Part shown: in pieces, positions 45,271-55,734 of the stretch
How the letters are laid out: every line of letters starts with the position of its first letter
How positions within the stretch are numbered: position 1 is the first letter of the stretch
Assembly (NCBI RefSeq): GCF_000003815.2
Contig: NC_049984.1
Coordinates: 26,829,863 to 26,893,862, forward strand
Origin: Branchiostoma floridae
Taxonomy: Eukaryota; Chordata; Leptocardii; Amphioxiformes; Branchiostomatidae
DNA length: 64,000 bases
Direction: 5' to 3'
Program-made: the position numbers and the translations under genes
The notes under the pieces: model-generated
The model's database searches: none
What the model saw: only the letters and a program-made list of their open reading frames with translations
What the model was told of the DNA's origin: nothing

Positions 45271-46065
45271 TTACGGCTAATGATGCGTCCCTGCATCATA
45301 CTACGTAACACCATAAAAACAATGTCGCTACCCTTAGGACAACGAACAAGGAATGTTGCTAAGTATAAAATCTGTAAGTACAATTAGTGAAAAAGATAAG
45401 AAGTGTAGTATAAAAATACAAGTATGAAAACGTAACTGTTGTACAAAGCATTGAGGTAGTGCGATAAAGAGAATAGGAAGTATGATGGGCGGTCCCCACT
45501 ATACGTACTATTGACAGGCATCAATTAACAGAAATCAGTACAGGTAACGACAGAAGTACATCATTTGCGATCATCAGCGGAAACAGAACATAGGCAGGTA
45601 GTGGAAAAAAATAAATTAGTGGGCGGTACCCACAGGTGTTACAAAAGGCAATTAATGAGGTTACGAAAAGTAAGGAAAACAACTTAACTAGAACATTTGG
45701 GATCTCATTAAGTAAACAGTGAACAAAAAGTACACCGGTAGCTAGTTGTCTACGTTGGAACAGAAAACAGACTACGGAACGTCTCCATAGTGGAGACCAA
45801 GGTAAAAGCCAGGAGGCAATTGACCTTGACCTACATATTTACAATGTGTGTTGGCAGGTGTTGAAAAACCACAAATATGTTGCAAAAACGTTTACCGAAA
45901 CCATCGTGTCGGTTGATAAAAGTAGGAGAAGTTTTGGTGGCTTTTTAACGCATTTCACTGTGTCCAAAGGGAAGTCGAAAAAGATATATAGTTGTTCGGA
46001 ATAAGAAAGTCGGTAAGATAAAGGAAAAGAAGGAAAAATTTGGAGTGTCGTTAACCACTTTTTCT
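45271..46065. other. Non-coding remainder of the gag-protease element
   Basis: Between the protease fragment and the presumed 3' LTR there is no RT, RNase H or integrase similarity on the minus strand. If the LTR call is right, the element has lost its pol region. Confidence 0.3.
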
Positions 46066-47305
46066 TCATAGCCAAAAGGAAAATAAGAAAATATAGTGTT
46101 CGCTTAGACATGAAACAAAAAACAGCGGTTCATACGAAACACTGTGCGAAGAGTGATGAATTTGATGAAAACATGCGTCAGACATAATAGAAACATCGGC
46201 TCCGGAGTCGATAAGAATGTCAATGGAATGATAAAAAAATTTGCCCTTAAAATGAAAGCTTCCCGATGATGTTTTGGGGGGTGATTTAGGACGGGGGGTT
46301 GCATTCGTGGAAGCTGACGGACCCCCCTGTTTTAGGTCAGCCTCTGTCCGTTTCACCCTTTGGGTGCGTTTCGCTGTGGGCAGTTCATGATAAAGTGGTC
46401 AGAACTGTTGCAACGGTGGCACCGGTACCATGGGGGAGGAATGCCCGAGGATGAATAGGCGGAGCCCTGTTAGTGTTAGACGCGCCATTTCTCGGTGGGA
46501 CAGGAGGCGGGCCGGTATTGAGATAAGCTTGAACACGGTTACAGATTTCATTGACCTGTTTTTCATGGTGTCTCTGTAACTTGGCCATGTCAGTCTTATG
46601 ATCCGAGAGAATGCGCGGAAGGTTAGTGTCCTGCCCGTCCGCCGTGGCGCTAGTGGGTCCCGAAAGCTGGGAGCTGTTCGGGCGTACAGAAAGGGTGGCG
46701 AATAATTCCACTTGAGTCCGCGCATCGTGGAGGTCCTTCGGAGAGAACTTTCTGACCTCAAATGCCAGATTAGCGTCGCGCAGGCCGTCTAAGAACAGCC
46801 GTTTGCCGAACGACTCGCGCGTGTGGTTAGCCGTCGCCGGGTAAGCCTTCTCTACCAAGTTTCTAACTCTCACTTCAAAACTCTGGAAACTCTCTGTCTG
46901 TCCCTGCCTTAAGGAGTTTATTTCAGCTTCATAATATTCAGGTGAAGTGGGGCTTTGGCGTCGTAGAGTCGTAGAAATACGTCGGTGTGGCAGCAGATGA
47001 AGTGGGCGGAGGTGCAGGGGAATATGTCAGTGAGGAGACGGGGGAGGGGGTGGAGATTCAGAGGAATATGTGAGGGAGGAGACAGGGGAAAGGGGTGAAG
47101 ATGTAGAAGGGAATGTAGGAGTAGCGGCGGGAGAGACCAACGCCGGATCAAAGGGGAAGAGAGATGGATAAAACGAAAAATCAAGTAGGGAATCAGGCGG
47201 AGAAAGAGAGGGCATGGACGAATCGTGTTCCGAGTCGGAGGACGTCATTGCGATGAAACCGAAAAGCAAAACAGAAGCCAAAAACAAAAGAACCAGAAAA
47301 CGCAA
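46066..47305 (-). pseudogene. Gypsy-type gag with zinc knuckle and aspartic protease
   Basis: The N-terminal frame (47305-47027) is Ser/Pro-rich. The frame at 46873-46385 reads ESFGKRLFLDGLRDANLAFE and VRKFSPKDLHDAR, typical of gypsy gag. A third frame (about 46372-46440) encodes the knuckle CHRCNSSDHFIMNC, too short to be seen as a long frame. The next (46356-46066) encodes a retroviral-type protease active site, DILIDSGADVSIMSD. The four pieces lie in order on one strand but in different frames, so several frameshifts separate them. No polymerase follows. Confidence 0.7.
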
Positions 47306-47699
47306 AACAAAGGCGAAATGCAGCGTTTAAACGGAACGGCTCACCTATGAATAAAACGCAAGAGAGCGGGGACAGCGTATCGAGCGAGTCTCAGGATGCG
47401 ATGTGCCCGGTGGGGTAGAGTCACACGGTTGTAGTTGTATGTTGGAAGACAACAGCCATGGTCGGAAGTGTCATGGGATTGGCCAGCGCGACACGTGGGA
47501 GGATGGGCAGGACCGCCGGTCGCGCGAAATCTGCCCGTGACGCGACCACAATGCCGCGGCAGATACAGCCTTTATCTGCCAAAGAATCGTTTTAAAGACG
47601 TACGTCGGCCAAGCTCCAGCCATCTTCTCTTTTTGTGATTGACGAAGAAAACCCAGAAAACAAGCCAGTAAGTATAAGTAGTCCTAACAAGTAGTGTCC

Positions 47700-49308
47700 T
47701 CAAGAGATGTTTTTGTCATGTGGCTGACACACTTGGCAGTTGAGACACGCTTTGTGCACAAAGGACAGATATACTGCCCGCGGGTCTTTTTTCTGTAGTC
47801 CTGCACACCCCATGTGCACCCACTGGTGGCAATTGTCACACTGTATCCATGAAGACTCACACAGCTCAGCACAGGTACAGTCTTTCATCAAGGCACCCTT
47901 TGTACTGTTCCCATCACTGTTCTGGATGAACTGCTCTGTCATCTTGGAGAGGAAAGCAGGAACCTGCTCTTGCCCCATCTGGTTCTCATGCTGGGTTCTT
48001 CCAGGCCACATTTGGGGACTCCAGGTTCTTTGAGTTGCTGACCTTGCTGTCTTTCTGGACAGGTGCACTTTGTCTGCAAGGGATTTTGTGGGCATGCCTG
48101 TCTCTTCCTCCATCACCTCAGATATTCCCGTTACAAAATGTCCGTTGCTATCGTGCACAAGGTTCTTCTTCTTTTGTGCACAAGGTTCTTCTTCTTTTGT
48201 GCACAAGGTGAGACACAATGATGTGATTCTTGAGAAGTTGCTTCCCTTTTTGACGTCCGACCTCTGCCTCTTCCCCTATCACAGCGTGCTTTGCAATATT
48301 GGCTGAGCACTTGTGACACCTTTTGAACGTTGTGCATAGTTAATTCCTCAGGTAGACTCCAAGAATCTTCTTCATATTCGTTTCGTTCTCGGCAAATGTC
48401 CAGAAGCTGTGGGATGAGGGCTGTCCAGGTTTGTGCCCTCGCCCCGAACCCAGTGGACTCTGGTACCTTGCATCAGCTTCTCCCTTGATGGGACAGTCTG
48501 CCCATTTCCGGGATATTACGATGTCTCGTGTCTTTGGGGCAGATAATATGGCAAATATGATGTTGGACTATTTTCCTGGCATCAGATTTGTTCTGTTTTC
48601 ATTGACTCGATTGTTCGGCGAGTCCACCATACTAACAAAGGAAGGCCTTGTCCGTTTGGCTGTCTTTTACTAGCTAATATTCGATACCATGCAGATACTC
48701 TGCTTCCAGGCCAAGTGGCATGGCTTGTACACGGGGTCGTTCAAGGCGAACGACACATATCTGCACTTTGAATGGTTGCCACTGAAACAGTCGAAGGTGT
48801 TAATCTTCGCCTCGGTGACTGCATTGACGAACTTGTTGATGGGATGATGCGCCCTTCACACTGCAAACTTTGTCTGGCATCGTTGCGACAAAGCGTAGCG
48901 TGGCTGACGATTTGGCAAAGCGTGTTTTCTTCGCCTGGGTGACACCCTTCTTACATTCAGAAGGAAATGACTTCGCGCTGATCTGAAAGGCATTATGAAA
49001 AGCCACAGTGGAAAATATCGGATGGATCACGAATGATGCATGTCTTTTGTCTTCATACTAGCTGACTTTTGACGTCTACGTATGACTGACCTCCACGTAT
49101 TGACTTGAAGGGCCTTGATTTCTTCGGCGAACTGTTTGGTCCCTGTTATGACTTACCTAGTATCCTTCGCCTTAAACACACAGCATACTATCGTGTTGAG
49201 TTTGGAGTTGGGACACATCGTATTTAGCGGCTGAAACGCCATCTTGAAGCTGCCAGCTCCATGGTCACCAAGTATCGTTATCCACACTTCTGTCAGGAAT
49301 GCCATCAT
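47700..49308 (-). pseudogene. Multi-block transposon gene ending in a PHD finger
   Basis: In transcription order: an ATG block (49308-49157) with WITILGDHGAGSFKMAFQPL and NTMCPNSKLNTIV, ending at a donor-like CTAG|GTAAGT. Next a block at about 48970-48700 starting at acceptor CCTTTCAG, with AKKTRFAKSSATLRFVATMP and, in a second frame, FDCFSGNHSKC. A third at about 48640 has KQNKSDARKIVQHHICHII. A fourth (about 48480-48131) has RAQTWTALIPQLLDICRERN. Last is the frame 48218-47700, with a PHD-like zinc cluster CTCAELCESSWIQCDNCHQW, VHMGCAGL, CLNCQVC. The GDHGxGSFK and CxGNHSxC motifs recall transposase families of marine invertebrates. PHD fingers usually read histone H3 tails. Frames change between blocks. 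Confidence 0.55.
48153..48210. repeat. 23-bp tandem repeat in the PHD gene
   Basis: gtgcacaaggttcttcttct + ttt starts at 48153, 48176 and 48199. As 23 is not a multiple of three, copy-number change shifts the reading frame exactly between the fourth block and the PHD block. Confidence 0.9.
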
Positions 49309-49309
49309 T

Positions 49310-52140
49310 GTGCCGTGTCAGTTTCCTGGTAGATGAATTTAGTTGTTTCAACTTAACACTCAAAAGTTGTTTCCATAGGAAAATTACTGAACCAATAGAT
49401 AGAATATCATTAGTTAACATAATTGTAAAAGTTGCAAAAAACTATGATTGTATAGCAAGAGTTATGTACCCTGAGTTCGACCTGAGTTAAGACCTTGTTA
49501 GTTTGTCAAAGATGCCATCTTGTAAGGCCATCTTGTGAGGCAAAAGTTTCTTGACCGATTACTAACATTTGATAATTCTTGAACAGCACTTATCAGGACA
49601 TTAACAGTTATGTTTGTGTCCATGTGGAACTTGGGCGTCCACGCATAGATGGACGACTTGTTCAGATATTACCCTCTGATGGATGTGGGCATGTGCTGTT
49701 GGGCAATGTTCGGTTGGAGTTGGCCATGGCATTTCACAAAGTTGGAAATGAAAGCCTCTGCCTTTAGGGTCTTTACTGTTGGCTTCTTTTGGCCTCTGTT
49801 GCCGTGCTGCCGTGCCGGACTACACGTCTGAAGTTTTTGCTGCTTGGCCTTGTAGTATTTCCGGATTGATATGAACTGTAGTTTGCGCTAACACCATGCA
49901 CACATCTGCAGGAATGAAATAATGACAGCATGTGTATCCAACTCGGCCAAGTACCTTTTGTTGACTTCCCACATTCTAAGGCTTCAGAGTCCATATGTTA
50001 GTAGTTGTATAGAGATATCATTGTCAACGTCTTTAGTTTTCACTGTAGATATACCAGACTGATGCATCATCCTGTCTCATTGCTATCACACTTTCCTTCT
50101 GACAAAGTTTTCAGCCATAAAGGGAGTTTCATTTGCGGTTTGTACAGGCATTTTCTAAACATATGTGACTTGATACAGGTCTTTGCCTGACCAAGATTTC
50201 CGTGTTAGACAGTTTTATACGGTTTAAAGGTCGTTTTCCTACTTTTGTGTAAGATATATAGACACAGTTGTCCTTCTGAGAAAGTTTTTGGTCATAAGAG
50301 TTGTATACGGTTTGGACATGCCTTTCTACAAGTGGTGTAAATAAAGGGAATAAAAAACACTGCGCAGAACAAAAGGTAGTTTTGACAGTTTTTATTTGAT
50401 ATCAAAAGGCGGCTTGTTGTGTTGTTCTGCGCCTAGCTTCAGTCCACTCAGCTGCCGTAAGGTTGCCCAGAGTTACTCCCAGCAAAGACTTCATTTCAAT
50501 ATGATAATAGGCTACTTAAATATTGTAATGAATCAAGTGCTGCCTAGGCCCTTAGGAACAGGTCGCGTACTGTTCCCTGCCCGGCTACACTCCTCTGGCC
50601 GGCTTACTCCTCTATTTGTTCCATTTCTACGGTTTTCCAGCGACCCGGAGTCTGGTAGAGACTAGGGCTGAGCAGAGTTTGAGTATGAGTTTGATAGGAT
50701 TTTAGTTCAAATTAGTTTGTACCCAAAAGCCGTTGTTGCTAAATCTTGTACATTTGCACTAGCCCCGCCTGCAGTGTGCACTGGCTTGGGTTCTTTAATT
50801 TTCTTTTTGTTTAGAGCAATGTCCTTGTTTGGAGGTAGCAAGGAGGCATTATCTCCTAGGAAATTGTTACTTCCAGCGTAATTTTTTCTGAAATGCTAAT
50901 CTAAGAAAATCACCAAAATATTGGCTGTATTAACCTTCCATTTTATGATCATTGTGTCTGTGTGTTTCTGTCAGTAAAACGTTTTCAGTCAAGATCTCAA
51001 CTTACAGGTACAGCTTACCTTGTAGTATAAACAACTTAGACACACTGCATGACAAAAGACTACAAAACAAAATATTTGTAATCCTTAGACCTTTTGTTTT
51101 GCAGCGAGTTCCAATTACAGATAATAACATCTCATAGGGGTGCGAAAGACATTATTCATTAGCCCGTTGACTTGATTGACAGCTAAATTTTCCCTAGAAG
51201 GTAAATATTGACAATCTAAACTTTAGAACGTTTTGAGGAGCATTAGCAATGTCTAAGGAAGGCTAGATTTGAAATAGAATGATTTGTAATGTCCTGTGCT
51301 ATAAGAAACTGTGTTACACATTATACTTATATTTAGCTTTCTTCTGCTATAAGGCAAAAAAGACAGAGACACCCCAAAATTATATCACTGAGAGAGACCA
51401 AACACGTATTTTTAATAAAACAGGAATAATATTTTTTCATGTAGCCAAACAGTTCCAAAACAGGGGCAGATCAAAGTATGCACCCTCCAAAAATTGTATG
51501 TTTCTGATGTTGGGAATAGGTCCTCGATTTGCCTTTTTTGTGAAAAAATTATACATTATATTAGATATGAAAATATAAAAATGTATAAAAACTTCCAACA
51601 CAAAATTATCATTTTTACATTTATAAAGCTTTACTTTACCTCTCTGCCAAGTTTGGACCGGTTTGTACCATCTATGGCTGAGTTATGGTAGTTTTCAGAC
51701 AAGGTCTGGAAAATCGCTGCACAGATCCTCTGGGCAACCTTACGGTAGCAGAGCAGGTCCTGCCCCTGTGTAAATAAACAAAAAATACATGTAAGACTAA
51801 ATTCTTGTCAGGATAAACCAACAAATTGATTGCAGTGTCAACATCATTTATTATTTGAAAGTTATTTCCTACAATTGTCTGTAAAAGTTATAGTTACCTG
51901 GTAGACATAAACACGGACAGCCGTCCCTATGGTGTACTCCTAGCTGACCTCGAGCCTAAGCTCGGTTGTAGGTTACCTGATAGACATCATACTTCTACAA
52001 GTACTACCACAACACGTCATCTGTCGGTTTCACTCCTGGTTCGGGTTTGCATAAAAATAACTAGTACTGTCTGTATGGCAATGGAATACAATAATATGAG
52101 GTCTACTGCAACAAGTACTTCCCTGAGCACTTAACATAGT
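49310..52140. other. No supported gene
   Basis: Long AT-rich stretch; open frames up to about 99 codons without motifs. 51985-52065 resembles the sequence that flanks both sides of the LTR element at 52904-54827 and is therefore an uninterrupted relative of its target. Confidence 0.35.
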
Positions 52141-52144
52141 TAAA

Positions 52145-52760
52145 CATAGTAATTGAATGTCTGGTATTGTCTCATATTGACTACTGTAGCCCAGTGTGGT
52201 CTTGCACAACAAAGAGGAACTTAAATCTTCTACAGAGAGTACAGAATAAGGCTAATCGTCTCCTCCAGATAAGACCAAAATGGAAATCTGTGAACACTAG
52301 ATTGTTATTGAACACTATGACTACTTTCAGGAGAATTGTGTTGACCAATGAACCTGTCTGTGTCAGCAGTAAACTGTCTTTTGTTAAGAAACATCACAAT
52401 TACAGCACTCGTTTTGCTTCAGGTAGAACTTTCAAGTTGGACAAACCTAGAACAAACTCCTTAAAAAGAACTGTCAGGTAGAGAGCAACATCAATGTGGA
52501 ATCGGCTACCTATAGCACTACAGTCCGCCCTATCTTCAAGGTCCTTCAAAACTGGTCTCTGTGACCTGGTCTCCTGTATGGAAAAATGATCTTGGCTGTT
52601 CCATGACTTGCGTATTGTGTATATATCATGACTGTTTTTAACTATGTTTGTAAATATTGTCCACTGTATGTGTTATCTATGTCTATGTATGAAGTCCAGG
52701 AAGATTAGTGGCGTGCCCTAGGGCACGTCACTAATGGATTTTCGAATAAAGTTTCAAAGT
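52145..52760 (+). pseudogene. 3' end of a non-LTR retrotransposon (LINE)
   Basis: The plus frame reads SHIDYCSPVWSCTTKRNLNL, LQRVQNKANRLL, then HNYSTRFASGRTFKLDKPRT and, after one in-frame TAG at 52482, RATSMWNRLPIALQ. SHIxYCxPVW followed by LQxVQNKAxR and NxLP is the C-terminal part of reverse transcriptases of CR1/L2/jockey-type LINEs. A 3' non-coding tail ends with aataaagtttcaaagtttcaa-like repeats near 52750. The copy is 5'-truncated, as is usual for LINEs, and carries a nonsense mutation. Confidence 0.75.
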
Positions 52761-52903
52761 TTCAACAGTTGTCCGCATGATGTTGCAAGAACAACCGGAA
52801 CAAAGTGCTTTTCCTAAGCACAGAACAGAAACCTGCTACGTATTTCCTACATGTCAACTAGACACTTCTACTACAAGTTCTACCACAACATGTCATCTGC
52901 ATG

Positions 52904-53091
52904 TGTTACCCGCCCGACCCCGATGGCCGGGCGCTAAGCGGGCACTACAGACGACGTCAGGGCCAAAACTGTGGGAGACCAGACTTTAATGTCAAACCAG
53001 ATATATCCACTTTACAGAACTGCCCCCCACGCATGCGTGTACACTGGGATAATCCATTACTTGAGCTAGTGGGGGGTTTCACCATGCTACA
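52904..53091 (-). repeat. 3' LTR of the 1.9-kb element
   Basis: 188 bp, five differences from the other LTR (97% identical), which suggests a fairly recent insertion. Confidence 0.9.
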
Positions 53092-53107
53092 CACTCCCCC
53101 TCTCACT
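53092..53107 (-). promoter_or_regulatory. Polypurine tract
   Basis: On the minus strand agtgagagggggagtg lies directly before the LTR start TGTAGC, the expected site of plus-strand DNA priming. Confidence 0.75.
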
Positions 53108-53399
53108 AAAATGTCGTCCCGACATTGCCAATAACAGTAAAAACAGAACTACAATATGTATGTCACTTATTAACAGTTGCCTTTGCCAATATCTAATGTC
53201 TATCATAAGGATAACTCTACTTGTACAAAGCATGTCAACCTAACAGTTCTTGCACAATTGTATAACTATGGAGCTGAGTTGCAGCTTATGTCCGTCTGAC
53301 ACCTGTATCCCCGTAAATTTTCAGTGAACTTCATTCAAACTTCTCTAGATGACATCCATTTTCTGGAAGTGACTTCAAACATGGCAGTCTTGGATTTGG

Positions 53400-53700
53400 T
53401 TCCGTGACATCCTCAAACTCGGTATCTTGGACTTCTTACCGGACATCCTCAACTCTGTTGTCTTGGGTTGGTCCCACTACACCCTCAAACTTTGTATTCT
53501 TGGATTTCTTACCGGCCATCCTCAACTCTGTTGTCTTGGGTTGGTTCCACTACACCCTCAAACTTTGTATTCTTGGATTTCTTACCGGCCATCCTCAACT
53601 CTGTTGTCTTGGGTTGGTTCCACTACACCCTCAAACTTTGTGTTCTTGGATTTACATCCGGCCATCCTCAACTTTTGTTTTCTTGGACTGTCCTTAACCC
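53400..53700. repeat. 73-bp tandem repeat, about four copies
   Basis: accgg.catcctcaact recurs at 53438, 53511, 53584 and about 53657. The unit includes gttgtcttgggttggttcca. Overlapping open frames here are repeat artefacts. Confidence 0.9.
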
Positions 53701-53983
53701 TCAAACTAAGCATTCCTGAATTCTAATGTCTACCTGAATTCCTCAACCATATTTTATTGTAGCGCTGGATTCAGAGTCCAAAGTGCTAACCTTTCTGGGC
53801 CTCCATGCCCATTGCTTGGATCATAGCTCTGGTACCAGACTTCTTCAGCATAGACAATAACTAGACAACTCTGTATAAATGCTAATTGTTAATCTACATA
53901 CTAAACGTACCCTATGAATTCAATCTATAACTTAACAAAATGTTAAACATGCGAAAGTCCTGCTTGCTCATGCCTGATGTCGG

Positions 53984-54448
53984 CTACTTAACGGTCCCGA
54001 CCGCATCAGTTCTTCCTCTGTTTTTGCCACAGTCTCGTGTGCTTGCCAGCCTGTGCTTGTCATCTTCTTTCCATTGTGGGGACACAATTTGATTGACGTT
54101 CTTGATCTCCCCAGTGCCCTCCTGGTCTCCTCCATCACTTGAGTGGTGGATCTTGTTTACTAGGGTTACCTCAGTGGGTTGACCTCTTGGCAATGCTGGT
54201 GAGTGACGCAACTCTTCTGCCGAGCTGATCGGTAACTTGACACCAACCACACGTGCCGTTTTCCTGGTTTTCCCGCTGAAGCTGGTACAGCCTACAGGCC
54301 ACACTGACGAGTGAAAGTCTGCTACTTTCCCCTCTCTGTATGTCTTCTCACAACGATGCTATACTGACTTGGCACGGGTTACTTCCAATTTCTTCTTGTA
54401 GGTACGGTGGCCCTCCCCCTTACTCCGTCGTCTTATGGGCGCCGCCAT
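53984..54448 (-). pseudogene. Small basic gag-like ORF of the LTR element
   Basis: ATG at 54448 starts MAAPIRRRSKGEGHRTYKKK. One in-frame TAG occurs at 54359-54361, and the frame then continues HRCEKTYREGKVADFHSSVW, ISSAEELRHSPALPRGQP, KIHHSSDGGDQEGTGEIK to a stop at 53984. In all about 154 codons, basic at the N-terminus and hydrophilic. It has no zinc knuckle. Its place after the 5' LTR suggests an RNA-binding or packaging role, but no family is recognised. The single stop suggests recent loss or stop read-through. Confidence 0.5.
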
Positions 54449-54618
54449 CTTTGTTGTGAAACCGGAGAACTAACCTCTGACCTCTCGTCCCACGTTCCGT
54501 CGTGTCACGTGACCGTTTCGGCGGGAACTTCCGTCAGACGACCTTTCTCTCTTGCCGCTTCTCTCAAACTTCACGGGCTGTTACCGCGCCATCCGCTCCG
54601 TTTTTCCTGGAACTTTTG

Positions 54619-54636
54619 ATCTCGGTAGAACCTCCA
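54619..54636 (-). promoter_or_regulatory. tRNA-Gln-like primer-binding site
   Basis: Minus strand TGGAGGTTCTACCGAGAT, three bases after the 5' LTR end. From general knowledge the 3' end of animal tRNA-Gln reads ATCTCGGTGGAACCT plus CCA, so 17 of 18 bases are complementary. It is the expected start site of reverse transcription. Confidence 0.75.
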
Positions 54637-54639
54637 AAT

Positions 54640-54827
54640 TGTTACCCGCCCGACCCCGAGGGCCGGGCGCTAAGCCGGCACTACAGACGACGTCAGGGCC
54701 AAAACTGTGGGAGACCAGACTTAAATGTCAAACCAGATATATCCACTTCACAGAACTGCCCCCCACGCATGCGTGTACACTGGGATAATCCATTACTTGA
54801 GCTAGTGGGGGGTTTCACGATGCTACA
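54640..54827 (-). repeat. 5' LTR of the 1.9-kb element
   Basis: 188 bp, followed on the plus strand by the target duplicate catg and then tgtcagtttcacacctgg, which continues the interrupted target. Confidence 0.9.
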
Positions 54828-55330
54828 CATGTGTCAGTTTCACACCTGGTTGGGTTTGCATAAAAATAGCTAAATTTGAGTGAAACACTATCAAAAGGCC
54901 ATGACAGAAAGGAAAATGACTATTACTTCAAAACATGAAATGTTGGAGGATGACATGTTTTTTGAGGGTTTTGGCCACACCCTCTCGGTACATGTCAACG
55001 GCTGATATCGCTTCTGTCCAGCCCTTTACCTCCCCGGTTTCCAGGGTCATCTTCCCTTGCAGCGCCACTGTGATACGTCCATAGGTCAGCTTCATCCTGT
55101 AACAGAAGCATCAGTCTTAATAAGTTTTGCTTCCGTGTTTTGTTGCTGGATGCGCAGCTGCTCCAAATTAATATACAATATTCTGTGTGTTCAGCAACAA
55201 CCTCCTTTGTGTTCAGTAATTTCAAGGTCCATAAGACATGATTGGAAAACAACAGTTAACTGTTAAATCAAACAGGCATTAAGTTCAGGACTAATAGTGA
55301 GTAGGGCAATTAGCCAATAAAGAGGAATGA

Positions 55331-55731
55331 CATTCTATGGCGTACAACTCTTTCTCGATCTGTGCGTAGTTTATCTCCGTATTGTTGAGTGACTTGGACG
55401 CGAAAGCGACCGGTTTGCCTTCTTGCATCAGGACTGCTCCAAGTCCATACTTTGATGCGTCCACTTGTAGGGTCACCTGTAGTGTGGGGTCGTAGTATGT
55501 CAGTGTAGTGGCCTCCGCCACTAACTTCTTCACCTTATTCAGGGCTCTCTCTCTGCTGCTATCCCAGACGAACTCGACGTCTTCTTTTAGCAGCTCTCGC
55601 ATAGGAGCGGTGACCTCCGACAGATTTGGGATGAATTTTGATAGGTATGTGATCATACCAAGCATGGTCATCAGCTCAGCCTTACTTGTGGGGCTCTTCA
55701 TGTTTGTGATTGCATCCACCTTCTTGGGGTC
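55331..55731 (-). pseudogene. Gypsy pol: RT thumb and RNase H start (downstream piece)
   Basis: The minus frame continues the polymerase interrupted at 56819 with DPKKVDAITNMKSPTSKAEL, MLGMITYLSKFIPNLSEVTA and the RNase H start LQVDASKYGLGAVLMQEGKP, VAFASKSLNNTEINYAQIEK, ELYAIE. The catalytic D of VDASKYGLG is present. Similarity stops at about 55331, so the rest of RNase H and all of integrase are missing. Confidence 0.85.
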
Positions 55732-55734
55732 CGG

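Larger units (their letters stand above)
52904..54827 (-). mobile_element. Complete non-autonomous LTR retrotransposon (1,924 bp)
   Basis: Two 188-bp direct repeats (52904-53091 and 54640-54827) differ at only five positions. The element is flanked by the 4-bp duplication catg (52900-52903 and 54828-54831). Read on the minus strand, the LTR starts TGTAGC and ends GGGTAACA. A primer-binding site lies three bases inside the 5' LTR and a polypurine tract abuts the 3' LTR. There is no protease, RT or integrase, only a small basic protein frame and a 73-bp tandem repeat. It must have been moved by enzymes supplied from elsewhere. Confidence 0.9.

Noticed and set aside
53404-53726. Three overlapping plus-strand frames of 83-99 codons
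   Set aside because: Translations of the 73-bp tandem repeat inside the LTR element; no motifs and wrong strand for the element.
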